DNA of 64,000 nucleotides from Sebastes aleutianus (Eukaryota; Chordata; Actinopteri; Perciformes; Sebastidae), in the NCBI GenBank assembly GCA_916700875.1, contig CAKAKS010000066.1, positions 15,372,361 through 15,436,360 of the forward strand, given 5' to 3'. Under the pieces are notes generated by a model. The model was not told the DNA's origin and ran no database searches. It saw only the letters and a program-made list of their open reading frames with translations. The position numbers were made by a program, and so were the translations under genes. Positions 10,505 through 24,500 of this stretch are shown piece after piece. Position 1 is the stretch's first letter; each line of letters opens with the position of its first letter.

Positions 10505-13040
10505 CCAGAGGAAACGAACAATTCCCTTGTCATAGGACAGCTTTGAGAGTATGAGAGTGTATGTGAGTTTACAGCACAGAGAGAGAGTGTGTGTGTTTGT
10601 CTTTGTGTGGCAGCACCCATGTTTTCTCATGGACCAATGACCATAGCAGATTAAGATCTACTTTTCCCCCCCGTCATCTGTCGCCCTGACCAGTTCACCG
10701 GGGCTGTTGCTTTTCACTGTGAACGTTGTGTAGCGAAGCAAATTGATTAAACACTCAGGCCAAAAGTGTTACCGCAAAGTTGAAATGTGAAAGACAACCG
10801 CGAACAAAATCTTTTTGTGACAAAAATGTTTGATGGGTCGTAAGATTGTTGCTGTAATTGTAAAATGTAAATTATATGTGGAGTGTCTAAGTTGTTCTCT
10901 AGGGTGTTTTTTTTTTGTTTGTTTGAAGGCGGGGTGATCAAAATGTGTTCACACTGTAAAATTCCACACTTTCCAAAAAAACTGGGCTTCCTCTGAGCCA
11001 CGTTAGCAGGTGCTAGAACTATGCTAGATTAGATGTGTTCCAACTTTAATCCCCTTTTGTTGGAGCACTCACCAGAGATGAAAATGAAGCGGAAACCCAA
11101 CTCAATTATTGCTGACTGCAATGCAACACTGAAGGCAGACCGCGGCCATTTGCAGAAATTACGGGATGAATGCAGATTGTTTTTCCAGCTTTTGTAGTGC
11201 TAATCAATATCAGGTTTATTTTCCGGAGCCAAATTTACATATCAGCCCATTTGTACCGTTAACTGTTGCACTGACTTTCTAGTTCTGTGTGTAGTCATAA
11301 ACGAGGAGACAAAACATCCAACATACATTTACCCGTTTATAGGTCTATAGGAGACAAGTTGGGCAGCTATAGTATGTAGAGTATATATACTATATATCTA
11401 GAAATGAATAAAATGTATCAGGATAGTCAGGAGATTATGTTATATGGGTAGGGTGCTCCATCATTTGCTAGATTTTAGATCCAGATGGCAGGGTGGTAAT
11501 GTTCTGTAGCTTCTCTTTATTTCCTCGAGCCATTTGTTCGCTGGTTTCCGCTGTTAATGATACAGAGATATAAGATAGTTCCCTATTATTCTCCCTGTCC
11601 AGTAGTAAGGACACTGCCCAAGTATAAGAGACTCGCTATGCAGATACATCCTGCATGCAGGGCCATTTGCTCCCGTGCCAATTATAATTTCATTGTGTAA
11701 TATTGCTAGATGTGAAAAATTATTCATCTTTTTACCATCTGTTCCCAATTTAGGTTGTTGTTCAGGCAGATTCCTCCCCCCCCAAGTGCTATAATATATA
11801 TAAGCTATTAATGTGAATCTCCTCTCATAGCAAAAACAAATGGTTATCCTAAGAATGAGGCTTTTTCAGGAAGACCTGCCTTAACGGGGACCATCAAACA
11901 GTAACAGTGTGATCAGGGAGCGAACACAGCACCCTGTCAGTCTGTCTTTCTGAAAGCCCTGTGTAAGTTTGCATGTGTGTGTTCAGTATGCATGTGTGGA
12001 CGTACGAATGAGCGATTTATGTATATTTTGTATTATTTAAATATCTAATTATTATCATGTGTCAACTGCCTATGAGTTCTTGCCTGCCAATATTTGTGAT
12101 ATTACTGAATGAAGTCTGTTGAGATTGGAGGGACTCATTAAACCCTAACAAAGGACACTGTACGGACTCTGTTTGGGTGTTATTGATGAAATGCAGTTAA
12201 AGGAATTGATCTGTTTTCATAAGTTCTGTTTGTTTGTCTTCCACAGTGAGATGCGATTAGACTCACTCTGCTTCACTTTATTGATCTCAGGTGACTGGAA
12301 AAGTCTGTTCAGTCAGATGGGCCTGTCACAGCCGCGCCAACAGCGTGAAGACGAAGTCTCCTGAAGGGTGCCAACACGCACACAAACACACATTCTAAGA
12401 GTGACATGAGCAGCTTTGTGTTTGACTCACACACTGCACCACAGGGTGTGGAAAGAGCTACATATGGTGAAACTTTACTTCAGAGTTATCTGTTCCCATT
12501 TAGATAATGGAGTATTTGACTTTCAATGCCAATGCAATACAAGTTTAAACCTGAGCAGAGGTTGAGAAGTGAGATGATGGATGAGTTGAATGTGGCTGTA
12601 AGAGTGTAAGAACTGGTCATTAATGTTAGATGAGAGTGAGCACTACGGTCCCAAGCATTATTTGCACAACAAGGCAAACATAAATCAAATCAGAGCTGAA
12701 TTTACAAACCCCACAAATTCAGATTGCACCTACAACAGGGAGCTAGATTAAAAGGCTTAAGTTCATGTGGTGTGAGAGCACAAGGAAAGGAGAAGGAACC
12801 TCAAACCTCTTACTTCAGGCGATTATTTTAAATTGCCTGCACTTTGTCTTCCACTGTAGTAGTTATTGTGATCACCCTCTTATAACACACCCGACCTCCC
12901 CACCAACTGAGACTAGACTAGACCATACCAACTCTGACAGCATGGGAGGGGGCTCGGCTGCAGCGTCGTGACAACCGCATCAATTTGGTCACATAAAACC
13001 AGCTGAATTAAAAGTGGAACCGGCCCGAGGCGCGTTTTGA
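10505..13040 (+). other. dnm1l-like 3' UTR and intergenic DNA
   Basis: Possible poly(A) signals are ATTAAA at 10747 and AATAAA at 11407-11412, the latter within AT-rich DNA. Beyond that I see only short unsupported frames. A 76-nt segment 12289-12364 has an upstream AG and opens GDWKSLFSQMGLSQPRQQ before a stop, but I do not recognise it. No other gene is visible. Confidence 0.5.
11407..11412 (+). promoter_or_regulatory. Possible dnm1l-like poly(A) signal (AATAAA)
   Basis: This canonical AATAAA lies 903 bp after the stop codon. An earlier ATTAAA at 10747 is an alternative. Neither can be chosen without transcript data. Confidence 0.35.
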
Positions 13041-13239
13041 TTCATATATAACATCCCTCCAGGTTCTCCTGCTGTCCTCCAGTGATTTACAGGAGGTTTT
13101 TCTGGCTGCAGTCCCCCTCCTCGCATGTCTTCCACCGGTGAGCCAGTCAGCAGAGCAAGCTGAACAAAGCCATGGGAGAGAGAGAGAGGAGCTTCTGGGA
13201 AGAAATGTCTCTCACTGACTCTGTCGCCTGGACAACCGG
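13040..13239 (+). promoter_or_regulatory. Candidate disp3 promoter and non-coding exon 1
   Basis: A TATATAA word at 13045-13051 is followed by a less AT-rich, CT/GA-rich stretch and a good donor (CCGG/GTAAGA) at 13239/13240. The coding exon of disp3 at 17.6 kb has an acceptor (ccctgacag) 9 bp before its ATG, so upstream leader exons are expected. The link is inferred from position only. Confidence 0.25.
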
Positions 13240-13487
13240 GTAAGAGAGGAGGGGAGGGTGCACGAAAGAGAGAGAAAGGACCGAGGAGCATAGAAGGAGA
13301 GGAAAACAACACATTATTAACTGCTGAGATTAGAAGATTCCTGTAGAGAGTGTGTGGGGGGGGACTGGGAAGTGGATTTGTGTGTGTGTCATTCTCTTGT
13401 GGGGGTTCCCATGGTGTCTCTCTCTTGATGAGTTATTAACTATGACAATAAAGCAGTGAGTGAATTATTTCTTTTCTTCCACACCAG

Positions 13488-13589
13488 AGCATGGAGGAGG
13501 TGAAATCTCAGAGCACAAGTTCAGCACATTACAAGTGGACCCAGTAGGCCTGAACGCTCCACCTGTGATTCTCGACTCATCAGCCTCAG
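13488..13589 (+). other. Candidate non-coding leader exon of disp3
   Basis: A 102-nt segment bounded by a pyrimidine-rich acceptor (cttccacaccag) and a strong donor (tcag/gtaag). It contains a short upstream frame starting ATGGAGGAGG that ends after 18 codons at TAG. Its place between the candidate promoter and the disp3 coding exon suggests 5' UTR. No protein match is recognised. Confidence 0.3.
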
Positions 13590-16500
13590 GTAAGACTCTC
13601 ATCATTGTTGCAGGCATTTGCTTTGATAGGGATACTTTTGTTTTTTGCCTTATTGAGTTATTGATGAAAATATTAATTACCCAAGGGGTTAAACTGTGCA
13701 ATTATCTAGGAAAAGCAAGACAGAGTCCAGAAATGGATTAACAAATCAATTAAAGCTCATCCTATCTGCTTGGAGTAAAAGCATTGTTCATCAGAGTAAC
13801 TCTGAAGCAGATAAGTTTGAGAACTAGGCTTCATATATGTGTTGTATTTATGCTGTTAGAAAAAGAAAACTACCACCACTGTAATGTGAGGCTTATTTAC
13901 AACATTTTTATTCAGGAGAGTGTGAGAAAACGCATGGTACAGCCCCAGGATGCTTCACACAGCACACACACAGCTTTGCGCTCCCTTCTGTGCGAGCATG
14001 AATTCATCGAGAATACAATGAGGAAAAAATGAACACCGTTGTCAGGTGCAAATGGATCTCGGGAGTTTGACTTGAACCACCGTCTCCACATTCACAGTGC
14101 GTAAAAGGAATAGAAGACACATCCGTTATAAACCTACTGCTGAGCGCTCATGCATAGGGAATGTATTCATAGAGCACTCGCGGTGAAATCAATGCCCCTT
14201 TAAATGAGGTGGTTTGCTTGCTGAGTTTACACCCGGCTGAATGTGTGTGTGTGTGTGTGTGTGGGGGGCAGCAGGCAGGCGTGTGATATCCATATTGGAT
14301 GAGATGGAGAGGAGATAAGACTGAGGAGGGTGGGGTTATTTTTAGCTGCTGTCAATAATGAAGGTTACAAATCTCTCACCTTTTGTGGACAAGATGGAGA
14401 CGTGGAGAAAAGGCTGAAAGATTGAGGGGATGAAAAGGGCAGGAGAGTCAGGGATGGAGAGCAAAAAGGAGGGGGGGGGATGAGTGAGATGTTGAGAGAT
14501 TATTATAGGTGAAGGGTTCAGGCTCACAGCATGCTGGGATTGCTCCGAGCTCCCACCTCAACTACAAGACACAATCCAGAGATGAAGTGGAGGGTAAAAA
14601 CGCTGACACTTCAGCTTTTGCACATTCTTATGGGAGAAAAAAATACACCTGCTGTCGTGGAGTTCACCCTCCTTTTTTGCTCACAACTGGCTGAACATGA
14701 CACACGAGACAAATTCAGCTCTGTGCTGCACAACGCAGTCCATCAAATATTGCTGTACAAGCAGGCAGGTACAGCACGACTACCTGGGCAGTGCTTGTTT
14801 AACAAAATTCAATAAAAAAAAGCTACACAGAAAGTTCAAAATTGAGTCTTGCGTGAGGGAAGGAAAGTCATTTTCAAGCGATTAGTACAAGATGTCATAC
14901 CTCAAAAGCTGCAAATAGATGTTCACTTCAAGCCACTCAGTGCATTTATCCATCTCAGTTTTTTGAGTCTAAGAAACACAGCCCCCTAATATAGACTGAG
15001 CCACGAGGGAGATGGCATTTATTCCAATAAATACAGAAAGCAGGATGCCAAATTGCATTCTATTTTTAATCCGCACCTGCGTCGTTTTCTACCCTTAATC
15101 TTTGCAGAAAGAAATAGCGGTGTTGAACAATTGTGTGAGCTTGTAAACACATTAGTCATAGCAGGCTCTGCACTGCTCGCAGTGGTTTACAGCTGCACAC
15201 CGCTCATAATTATTGCACATGAGGTGCAATGCTTTTGGACGTGAAGAAACGTCAGACTCATCAGGAGGAGAGAAAAGGATGTTTTCCCCGAGGCCGTGCT
15301 TCACTGTAGTTATCTTTCCTCCACTGTACCTGCATGCTGTCTGTTGCAAGTCGCACACAGTAGAGGTTTAGCATACAGCACAGAGCTATAGGCACCAAGT
15401 CTGCACATCAGTCACTAATGAGTTCCTCAGACTGTCAGACTTTGACATCTACACCACTAATCAGCCTGTTTTGATGTTGAAACAGACACTGAAATGGAGC
15501 CTGTAGTACTGTCATTTCGATTTTTTTTGCCATGAATATTAAACGGCAGAAAAACACAATTTCTGAGGTGCTGGTCGTTTGTTTGAAGGGTGACGGCTGT
15601 GGTGTGTGTGTGTGTGTGTGTGTGCGTCTGCAGTCATTCCCCGACCTTTTCTTTCCCCCTTTCCTCCATTCCACTTCTCTCATCATATTTCTGTGCTCGT
15701 CTGCGCGCCTCCTCTCATCTTCTGTTGATGAGAGCACCATCATCAAAACAAGCTGGAGAGGCAGAAATGATGAAATGTAACAGGATTACAATAATCGAAT
15801 TACCCAAAGCTGTATTCCATTTCATTTACTCTAAACGCGCAATTACATCTCGCATATTTCATCAAGATTTTGTCACATAATTGGTCATATTACTATGACA
15901 GAAACATGTTTGAAGAGGAAAACTGGCTTTCATTATGGCATTATAGAAAAAACAAAATAATTGGGCTCATGATGGGTGCAGATAACCAGTAATGATGCCA
16001 CCATGTTGCAGTCTATAAATTGGAACAAATTGTTTTCCTTGTTATTTTAGACACACAAGGCACTGTGAAACATAACTAGCTGAAAATAATTAGATGATTT
16101 TGTTGAGACAGCATATTCCGTTTTTCTGTTTTCACACTTTGAAACCAAACTTCCCAACACCATTAATGAATTTGTCCTCTAAAAGAGCAGGACCGCATTC
16201 ACAGTGCGTGGGCAGATGCTGGTCTGTTGCTCTCCCATTAAAAGGGGCACTGGTGTCCTTGCCTGTGCAGTAAGATGACATGGTGATTAATAAAAGGATG
16301 TGTTGAGCAGATTTAAAAAAAAAAAAATGGCACATTAATAGGCCTTTTCACAGAGTATTAGACGCAGTGGAGCTCATGGTTTTCAGCTCAACAGGCTTTC
16401 TTATCTCTTTCATGAAAGGAAAAATCCAGCATAAAACCGCATTAGCATATGTAAAATCCTGTGGACATTTGAGAACTCTCTCGCAGAAAGTGTAGAGCTA

Positions 16501-17584
16501 AGACCGTTAATGATGTGACCATGAAACCCATCCATGAGTTGCTCCATTATCAGTGAACCAGAGACTTTGTGGACACAGTGACTGCACAGAACATGAGGTG
16601 CAGCAGACAGGAGCAAATTTTCTTCTTTATCTCTACCATAAAATAAAGTTTGCTCAGGTGTAAGAGCAAAAAACAAAAATCCCATAAATCAACAAGCCTC
16701 CAGTTTATTTTCAGCTCCGGGTTTGTCTCTCATGAGTCTTTCTTCTCTGCTTTCTAACTCAAGGAGTCTTAATCATTTCTACAAATATCGACTACGTGGT
16801 GTAATTTGTAAATTCTTCTCTCTTTTTATGATGGATTTTTTCACTTCAGCTACAGAGCCGAGTGCGGCTATCGTTTACACATAATCAAGATTCACTGTCT
16901 TACCTGGCTGACCTTAAAGCACTGCTCTAAAGAGAATAGATAAATTGCTGCAGTTAGCGGGCTCACTGCCACTTGAATGCAAACTGCAGTATCTTGTGTG
17001 TGGAGGAGTGGGAAAAAAGTGGCACCTATTGACACTGTTACTCAAAGGCTGCCCATCACAGGAGATAAACCCTTTCTTATTCCACAACTCTGTCTAATAT
17101 CCCACTCACTCTTCTTGTCAGTAATTAGACAAGTGAGATGATTTAATTTGCTGCAGCGCAGACACAGCTAGTGTTGATGTGTAGAAAGTCACCAGCAGAC
17201 TCTCTCTGGGTGATAATGGCTGACAGGGAGAAGAATTAAATCACAGCTTTTAGCCTGTCTAACCCCCAAGCTCTTGTGATCAGCATCTTAAAGCAGGGCT
17301 CAGCCAACCATTTTTATCTTATAAGGAAAAAAGGTCTCCCCTCTTCAATTTTCTTTCATGTGAGCTGCCAGCGGAAGCTGTTTGTCGACAGCTGTGCGAG
17401 GACAGACTTAATTCTCACGTCCTTGCTTTGCTGCGTGCCACTTTTAGGAGTTTGTCCTTCATTTTGTCGGATGGTCATGTCAGCTGCTGGTACTTCAAAC
17501 ACCTATTTTGTGCTCCTGCCCGAAGAGAGAAAAGGGTGTTACTTTAAGTGAGCGATGATCAAGTGGTGTTATGTGTCCCTGACA
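13590..17584 (+). other. Probable disp3 leader intron or intergenic DNA
   Basis: No recognisable coding sequence. It contains (TG)n tracts at 14241-14263 and 15600-15624. The part from about 16.4 to 17.3 kb is free of obvious repeats, so regulatory elements could lie there, but none can be named from sequence alone. Confidence 0.45.
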
Positions 17585-17593
17585 GGTGCCAGC

Positions 17594-18584
17594 ATGGATG
17601 TGGAGGATGAGCCGCTGCTGTTTCAGACCAGCTGGGGAGGGGAGGAAGAAGAGGAGGAGGAGGAGGAGGAAGAGGATGGAGTAGCACAAGCATCAGGACA
17701 GAGCTGTCTCTCTGGGGAGGCTGGGATGTGTGGACTGTGGAGGGCGGTGGGGTGGGTGTACACACAGCCCTGGGCTAGTGGAGTGGTTTTAGGGGTAGTT
17801 GTCTCGCTACCGTGCGCCCTGTTTGCCTACATGCTCCTCTACTGCCCTCCTCTGGACATAGACCTCTCCTACAGTGCCTTCGAGGTTCACAGTCACTTCT
17901 CTGCCGAGCGTTTCGACGCCCTCACCATAGCTGTGAAGACTCAGCTGGGGTCCTGGGACAGACGTAGGCGAGACTTGGATAACAGCGAGTCTGAGGCCCT
18001 TAGGGAGCTCCTGCTGGAGAGGCTGAGCAAACAGGGAGTTTTCAACAGGACAGATAATGAGGGCGCGAGGTCCTCCACTCCTCAAAACGACTCTTCACAT
18101 GCAGGAGATGATCAGAAGACAGGAGACGCAGACAGCAGAGATAAAAGGACAGCGCTTGATTTGGGTCAGGAGGAAATGGGTAAGCACAAGAACTTAACTC
18201 ACAGAGCAGAGGAGGAAGAGGAGAGATCACGGGATGGAAATTCCACTCTTCCGCTCATTAGGAGGCGCAGGTTCGCTCCCAATTACTACCTGCAGAGCCA
18301 GGCTCTGTGGAGGATCGAGCTGGTGTTTGTGGCTCAAGGTGAGGGCGATCGCAACATCTTCACCCCCGAACGCCTGCAGACGATTCACCGTGTGGAGCGC
18401 CTGCTCATGCAGCACCCGCAGTTTCATCAGTTCTGCTGGAAGCCTCTGGAGATGCTGAGGGATCTGCCACTGGGGCCGTCCTACTGCTCCCCACCCAGCT
18501 CACTCCTGTCTTACCTGTACCCCAGTGAGAGAGGAGGGAAGATCTACTATGATGGCATGGGCCCAGATCTAGCTGATATTCAAG
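17594..18584 (+). CDS. disp3: disp3 first coding exon (N-tail, TM1, luminal loop 1)
   Basis: The start MDVEDEPLL aligns with human MDTEDDPLL, which settles the ATG at 17594 over an in-frame one at 17555. An almost unbroken run of glutamates (residues about 17-27, from a GAG/GAA repeat) follows. TM1 is ASGVVLGVVVSLPCALFAYM. The loop then keeps CPPLDIDLSYSAFEV, FDALT and ERLSKQG, and after a variable linker rich in charged residues resumes conserved sequence at ALWRIELVFVAQG. Confidence 0.94.
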
Positions 18585-21500
18585 GTGAGCCCACAGTGAA
18601 GAAAGTGCTTTAAGCTTTCAAGCATAAAGGAATACCTGTAATAGTTCTCCTAAAAAGTGCTGATTTGCCATGTATGTATTCCCAGGTTCTCTGAGTTTGG
18701 CCATCACCCACCCACAGTTCTACTGGTACGTGGATGAAAGTCTGTCCCCAGAGCATCTCTCCTCCTCCCTCTTACGCAGTGAGATCCACTTCGGAGCTCC
18801 TCTTCCTTCCTACTACTCCCTGCAGGACCGAGCTCACGAGCAAAGATCACGCTTCAAAAACTTTGTGGTGCAGTACGCAGACATCCTGGCCAAGCAATCT
18901 ACCAGGTCGGGACAAAATCACCGCAATATTGCCCATGCATTACAGTACATAATCACTCCTTTCAGGGAGTTATTTTGCTGCATTATAGTAACATTATTTA
19001 ATTGTAAACATTTGAAATTGGATGCTATTTTGTATCTGCTCCCCTTGTCACAGCCAGGTGAAGGTGCTGTATGGGGGAACGGAGCTGTTTGATGATGAGG
19101 TGAGACACACCTTCCACAATGACATGATGCTGGCGGTCATCAGCGGAGCCTGCATTACTTTGCTCGTCTTCGTCCTTACCTCCTTTTCTGGTACAGTATG
19201 ACCTGCTCTTTATTCCACTTGCATTGATGTGTACATATCTCAATTTTGAAGTCAATTATTTTGTAGCATATGAATGTTTACAAGCTCCTTGTTGTTTCAT
19301 TGTCTCTCTGTAGTGTTTCTGACTTTCTTTGGACTCGCTAGCATTGGACTGAGCTGCCTGATGGCTCTTTTCCTGTACCACGTTGTCTTTGGCGTGAGGT
19401 ACCTGGGCATTCTCAATGGAGTTGCAGCCTTTGTTATTATCGGTATTGGTAAGGGAAAAGAAATATTTTCATTAAAGGAATAGTTTGACATTTGGGGAAA
19501 TAGGCTTGTTTTCTTGCCAAGAGTTAGATGAGAAGATAGATACCACTCTCTTTGATGAGAGTGGTATCAATCTTCTCACCTAACTCTCAGCAAAAAATGT
19601 AAAGAAGTTTATTTTTATTTTTTTTCCAAAATGTCAAACTATTCCTTTTAAAGGTTGAAAAAAAAATGTTTTTTTACAGTACATTTACCATAATATGTAA
19701 TAAGGCAGCTCTTTTGTTCTCTCACTGTTGCTCAGGGGTAGATGATGTATTTGTGTTCATCAGCACCTTCAGACAGGCTTCTCATCTACGTCAGCCGCAG
19801 CAGCGAATAATCTACACAATTAAAACAGCCGGCCGAGCTACTTTCCTCACCTCCTTCACTACCGCAGCTGCCTATGCTGCTAACACCTTCTCTCAGGTAA
19901 CCATAGGAGAGCAATCCATCCGTTAATAGGATCCGTACAGGGAGTATAAATGACTCCCCGGCTATGGATGAATAGAAGTGCCTCTCTCAGCAGACAGGCA
20001 TTTTCATGCGATAAGCACAAATTAAATGTTTCAAGGTCCTTTTACACTGTGCTTTATTTAACTGACACTCAGATCCCGGCCGTGCATGACTTCGGCCTAT
20101 TCATGGCCCTCATTGTCAGCTGCTGCTGGCTCTGCGTATCCGCCCTGATGCCCGCTGCCCTGTGTATCTGGACCGAGTGTGTGGAGCCTCAGGAACACGC
20201 CTGGTTGAATTGGTGAGGCATTGTTTCCTTACTTTTGTGTGAGAATTTTTTTATTTGTGCATGCTGTGCGACACCACAGGCGCGTTGTAATCCCTTCAGC
20301 TGTCTCTCTCCCTTAACTGCCTCCTCACTCTCAAGCTGGAAGCTGTTTTCGGGCCTGTCGGCGAGCCACAGCCCTTTGTCAGATGAGGATGACGATGTGG
20401 CACTTCTGTCAGTGGAGATGGAGCCAGGTGAGATTATTATCTCCCTCACATTGAGTGAATCATGGAGGGTGAGAATAGCAAAGGGAATCTAGGTTGTAAA
20501 ATGCTGCTGTTCAGGCACCACTAAGCCCCCTGTCTTTGTCTCGGCCAGGCTCCTGCGACACAGACGGCGATGCGGCCATTCTTTCCCTGTCAGTGGAGAC
20601 ACCCCTGTCCCCTCCAGGGCAGCAGCATGTGGGTGTGGTGAGCACAAATCTCCGGTGGGTCCTAAAGCACTTAGTGGCAGAGCCAGCTGTGGAGCGAAGA
20701 AAAGCCGTTCTAGGTGAGATTTGATCAAAAATCTCTGAGAACTCACTTGCTTGACACGGCAATTTATACTCAAGAAAACTTAAAAAGATCAGGGAGAACT
20801 TTCTATAGTTTGGTTTTCACAGATCTTGATCTATGATTTAGACATGAGAGTAACCTCCAGCCCATCTCTGTCCGGCCTGAGGGGATTTGGTCTGTCAGAG
20901 GAAGAGCAAGTGCCTATCATGAATCATGATCAGCTTCCCTCTTTTAAGGAGTGACTGTAATTGATCCTTGGCCCTGATCTGTCTCTCAGCTGCTCTATCT
21001 ACTCCATCAGACCCTCCTCTCTGCCATCATTTATCATTTTCTTCCTTTCGGCCCAGGCGTCTTCCTCCTCGTCCTGCTCTTATCTGCCGGGTGCTGCTGT
21101 CTCCTGAGGCCGGCAACTCACGCCCCCCTTCTTTTCCGCCGGGACACAAACCTCCAGACTCTGCTGGCTCTGAGGAGCAACCTCAGCGGACAAGGCATCT
21201 CCTGCCCCATGTGCTCAGGTGAGACTATGGCAGTGATAGAAACACACTCACCAGTTAAAGGGTAACTTATTGGTATTTTTCAACCCCTATTTTCACATGT
21301 TTTTGTGTCTAAGTGACTAATGGGTACAACAATTTTTGAAATTGGTCCAGTATTGAGGGATAACGCTGTAACCGGCAGCAGCGAAACGAGCTGCGAGGGC
21401 AAATGAGCAACGTAACGTTCACTAAAAGTGCTTGTTTTTTCCACTAACACACTAATGTCTGACAACATTATGGAAAGGACCCTACAGAAAAATAAAACGT

Positions 21501-24500
21501 TTTCTTACCTTTTTCTTGATCCAGTCTGTTATTGTGTCCAAGTAGAAGTCTCTGTGAAATCTGAATATCCGTGTACTCAAATAAATACAGGAGGCCATCG
21601 AATTCAAAGACCTCATCCACGTTGTTGAAATCATCTATATATTCAGCCATGACATTGAAAATCTATTATTATGTAACGCTAATCTACACTTTCTGTACTC
21701 CAACACAACAAACTTTGACCGGCTGGCACTCGCGTTTCCACCACACCATGGATGTATTCCACTATTCCACCGCTGTCTTCCGGCAACATGTCACCTCACC
21801 AGATTTCAGAACGAGACTTCTTCTTGAGTGAGACTCTTTTCATAATGTTGTCAGACACTTAATAATAACAGTCAGAGCCTGTCATGGCAAAAGCAAGCAC
21901 ATTTAGTGAACGTAAATGACGGTGCCAGCTTGCCCCAATAGCATCATATTGCAGCCCGTGAGCAGCTGCCGGTTAAAGCGTTGTCCCTCAACACTGAGCC
22001 ACTTTCAGAAACTGTTGTCCCCATTAGTCAGTTAGACACAAAAACATGGGAAAATAGGGTCCAGGTTGAAAGAATACCAAAGTTACCCTTTAACTTCACA
22101 GATCCAAAACAGATGTCTGATTTACATGTTGTGTCCTGCAGGTGTGTTCATGGAAAAGCCCCATCCTTTGTACACCCACACTTCCTCATCAGCATTTAAG
22201 TTCTCTACACATCAGCAGACCCCGAGCACAGCAACCTCCACTGCTCCTCGGAGCTCAGTGAAACCAAATTCAAGCACCAACCAAACAGGTAAAACACTCA
22301 GCTCATAAGAATCCTCTTCATCCTCATTTAAAACCTCTCCCATCATTTTAAAATATTGTACTTTTTGCTGTTGTTTTAGGCTCTTTACCTACAGTCTACA
22401 TATCAAAGTTGGACCTTGGAGCCTCTGCGTCCCTTTACCGCTTCTCCCTCAACACCAGCACTCCCTCCCCATGGAAAATGTGCAGCACAGAGCATGAAGA
22501 GGTGTCATCATTTCAGGTTAGAGAGCAAATAAAAGTAATAGCAGCCAGTAATATAATTAGTTGTACGGTTATGTAACCCAACTGCGATATGAGCTGCTAA
22601 AGCGGCTTATAACTAATCTTGTTTTATCTGAATAGGCTTATAATCAGCCCCGCGGCAATTACACCACCAGAATGACAGTGTGTGTTTCCCATGTGTACCG
22701 CCCGTACCCCAGCTGGATGATCACATCCACCTCGTGTGAACCCCGTCATGGCTGGACGCCAGAGTTTTCCTTTTATGTAGCGTTGTCTCAGCAGCAGCAC
22801 AGCAGGTGAAAACACAAATGGAAAAAAAAATCATAGCATAAGTTTGATGGACTGTCATGTCGTTTTAGTGGACAATCTGTCATTTCAGCTCTGCTTTCTC
22901 CTCTTAGGAGACTGTGCTTTGCCCAGCGCCGCCTGAGACCTCATCCCAGCCGCGTGTGTGTCAACCCGCCTGGCTGCGGCATCAGTTCTGGGCCTGATGG
23001 ACCCACACAAGGAACCTTTTATATTCCTCTTCCCAGTGGTGAGCGAGAAAACATCATTACCATGAAGATGGTTTGTTATCCCATCAAGAAAATTGAATGT
23101 GTCACACTGCTGAAATGTCTTCTTTTATGTCATTCATTCTCATGTTGAGTCTTAAAAATAGAGAAAATGCTAGTTGAACCCACTGGAAGATTTTTTCCAC
23201 AGTACTCTAGTTGTACAGATATTTTTACACAGTATAAATAAATGCCTGCTGAGAGATTTTCCTCTGGTTCTATTTTCAAAGATCCCTCTTCTGCTGCCAA
23301 AACAAAATCCTCCAAAACGTCTGGCTTCAACCCATGCAGTGGCGGCGCATGTGGCCACCCAGCGGTGCGACCTCTGGTCGACACCGGGGCGATGGTTTTT
23401 GTTGTGTTTGGCATCCTGGGAGTCAACCGAACCGAACAGAGGGACAACCACGTCATTGGAGATATGGTGAGGGTCACACCTTTGTCAGTGTATCTCAATA
23501 ATCAACAGAAATACAATAGAGACAGATTTAATTATATTATCATTTGGTTGATGTGGTGTTTAATTCTCTCCAAAGGGCAGCATTATATTGGACCCAGACT
23601 TTGATGTTTTCCAGGAAATGGGGCGTCTTTGCAAAATTTGTAAAGCTATTAGTGCAAACACACAACTTGTGAAGCCAGGAGGAGCGCAGTGTTTGCCTTC
23701 AGGTAACTCCCAAACACAATTCAGAGTGAAGTCTTTTATTTTACCATAAATATCATTAAAACCTTATAGAGCTGAAATGGTCTGTTGATTAATTGAGTAA
23801 TTAATTTATCAACAACAAAAAATTAATTGATCAATTGGATCGTTAAAGACATTTCTTAAGCAAAAGTGCCAAATGTGAATATTTGCTCTTTAATAGCAAA
23901 AGTAATATTTTGGGTTTTTTTACTGTACTGAAGATGTTAACTTGGGGTTTAGGAAATTATAATGGATATTTTTCATTATTTTCTGACATTTTATAAAAAC
24001 AAATAATGCATCAATCAATGGAGGAATGATCAGATGAAAATAATCAGTAGTTGCAGCCCTAAATTCTTAATTTTGACACAATGTAATATAAAGTGCTTAA
24101 CAACTAAATTGTAATGTCCCTTCTTCGGTTCCCTTCAGGTAATAAACTGTCTTCTATTCTGCCTCTGCTCCATACTGAGTGTCACTCTCTCCCTGAGCCC
24201 AACCTGCTCCCGGGACAGCTCTCCCACGGTGCGGTGGGAATGCACGGAGGCAAGGTCCGCTGGCTGTCCATGGCCTTTGAGTCTGTAAGTCCCTTCATCT
24301 CTCAGCTTTTCATGTTCCTGCATCACAGAGCAGCACATTTCCAGTTCACTTTCAGCTGGTGCCATCACGCGTAACGCTCTGCCTCTGCTCTCCCAAGACC
24401 ACATACAAGGGCAAATCCTCCTTTCAGACCTATTCCGACTTCCTTCAGTGGGAGAACTTCATCCAGGAGCAGCTCGCCTCCCTCCCGCAGACCTCTGCCC

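Noticed and set aside
12289..12364. Exon-like end GDWKSLFSQMGLSQPRQQ then stop
   Set aside because: It has an AG upstream but no partner exon and no recognised family, so it is not called as a gene. Transcript data could revive it.
13465..13701. 78-codon minus-strand frame overlapping the candidate disp3 leader exon
   Set aside because: Shadow frame with no domain and no matching exon structure.
15435..15880. Frames with Val-Cys runs
   Set aside because: Produced by the (TG)n microsatellite at 15600-15624.
17555..17593. Upstream in-frame ATG for disp3
   Set aside because: The 13 extra residues cross a likely splice acceptor (ccctgacag at 17585) and have no counterpart in DISP3; ATG 17594 matches the family start.
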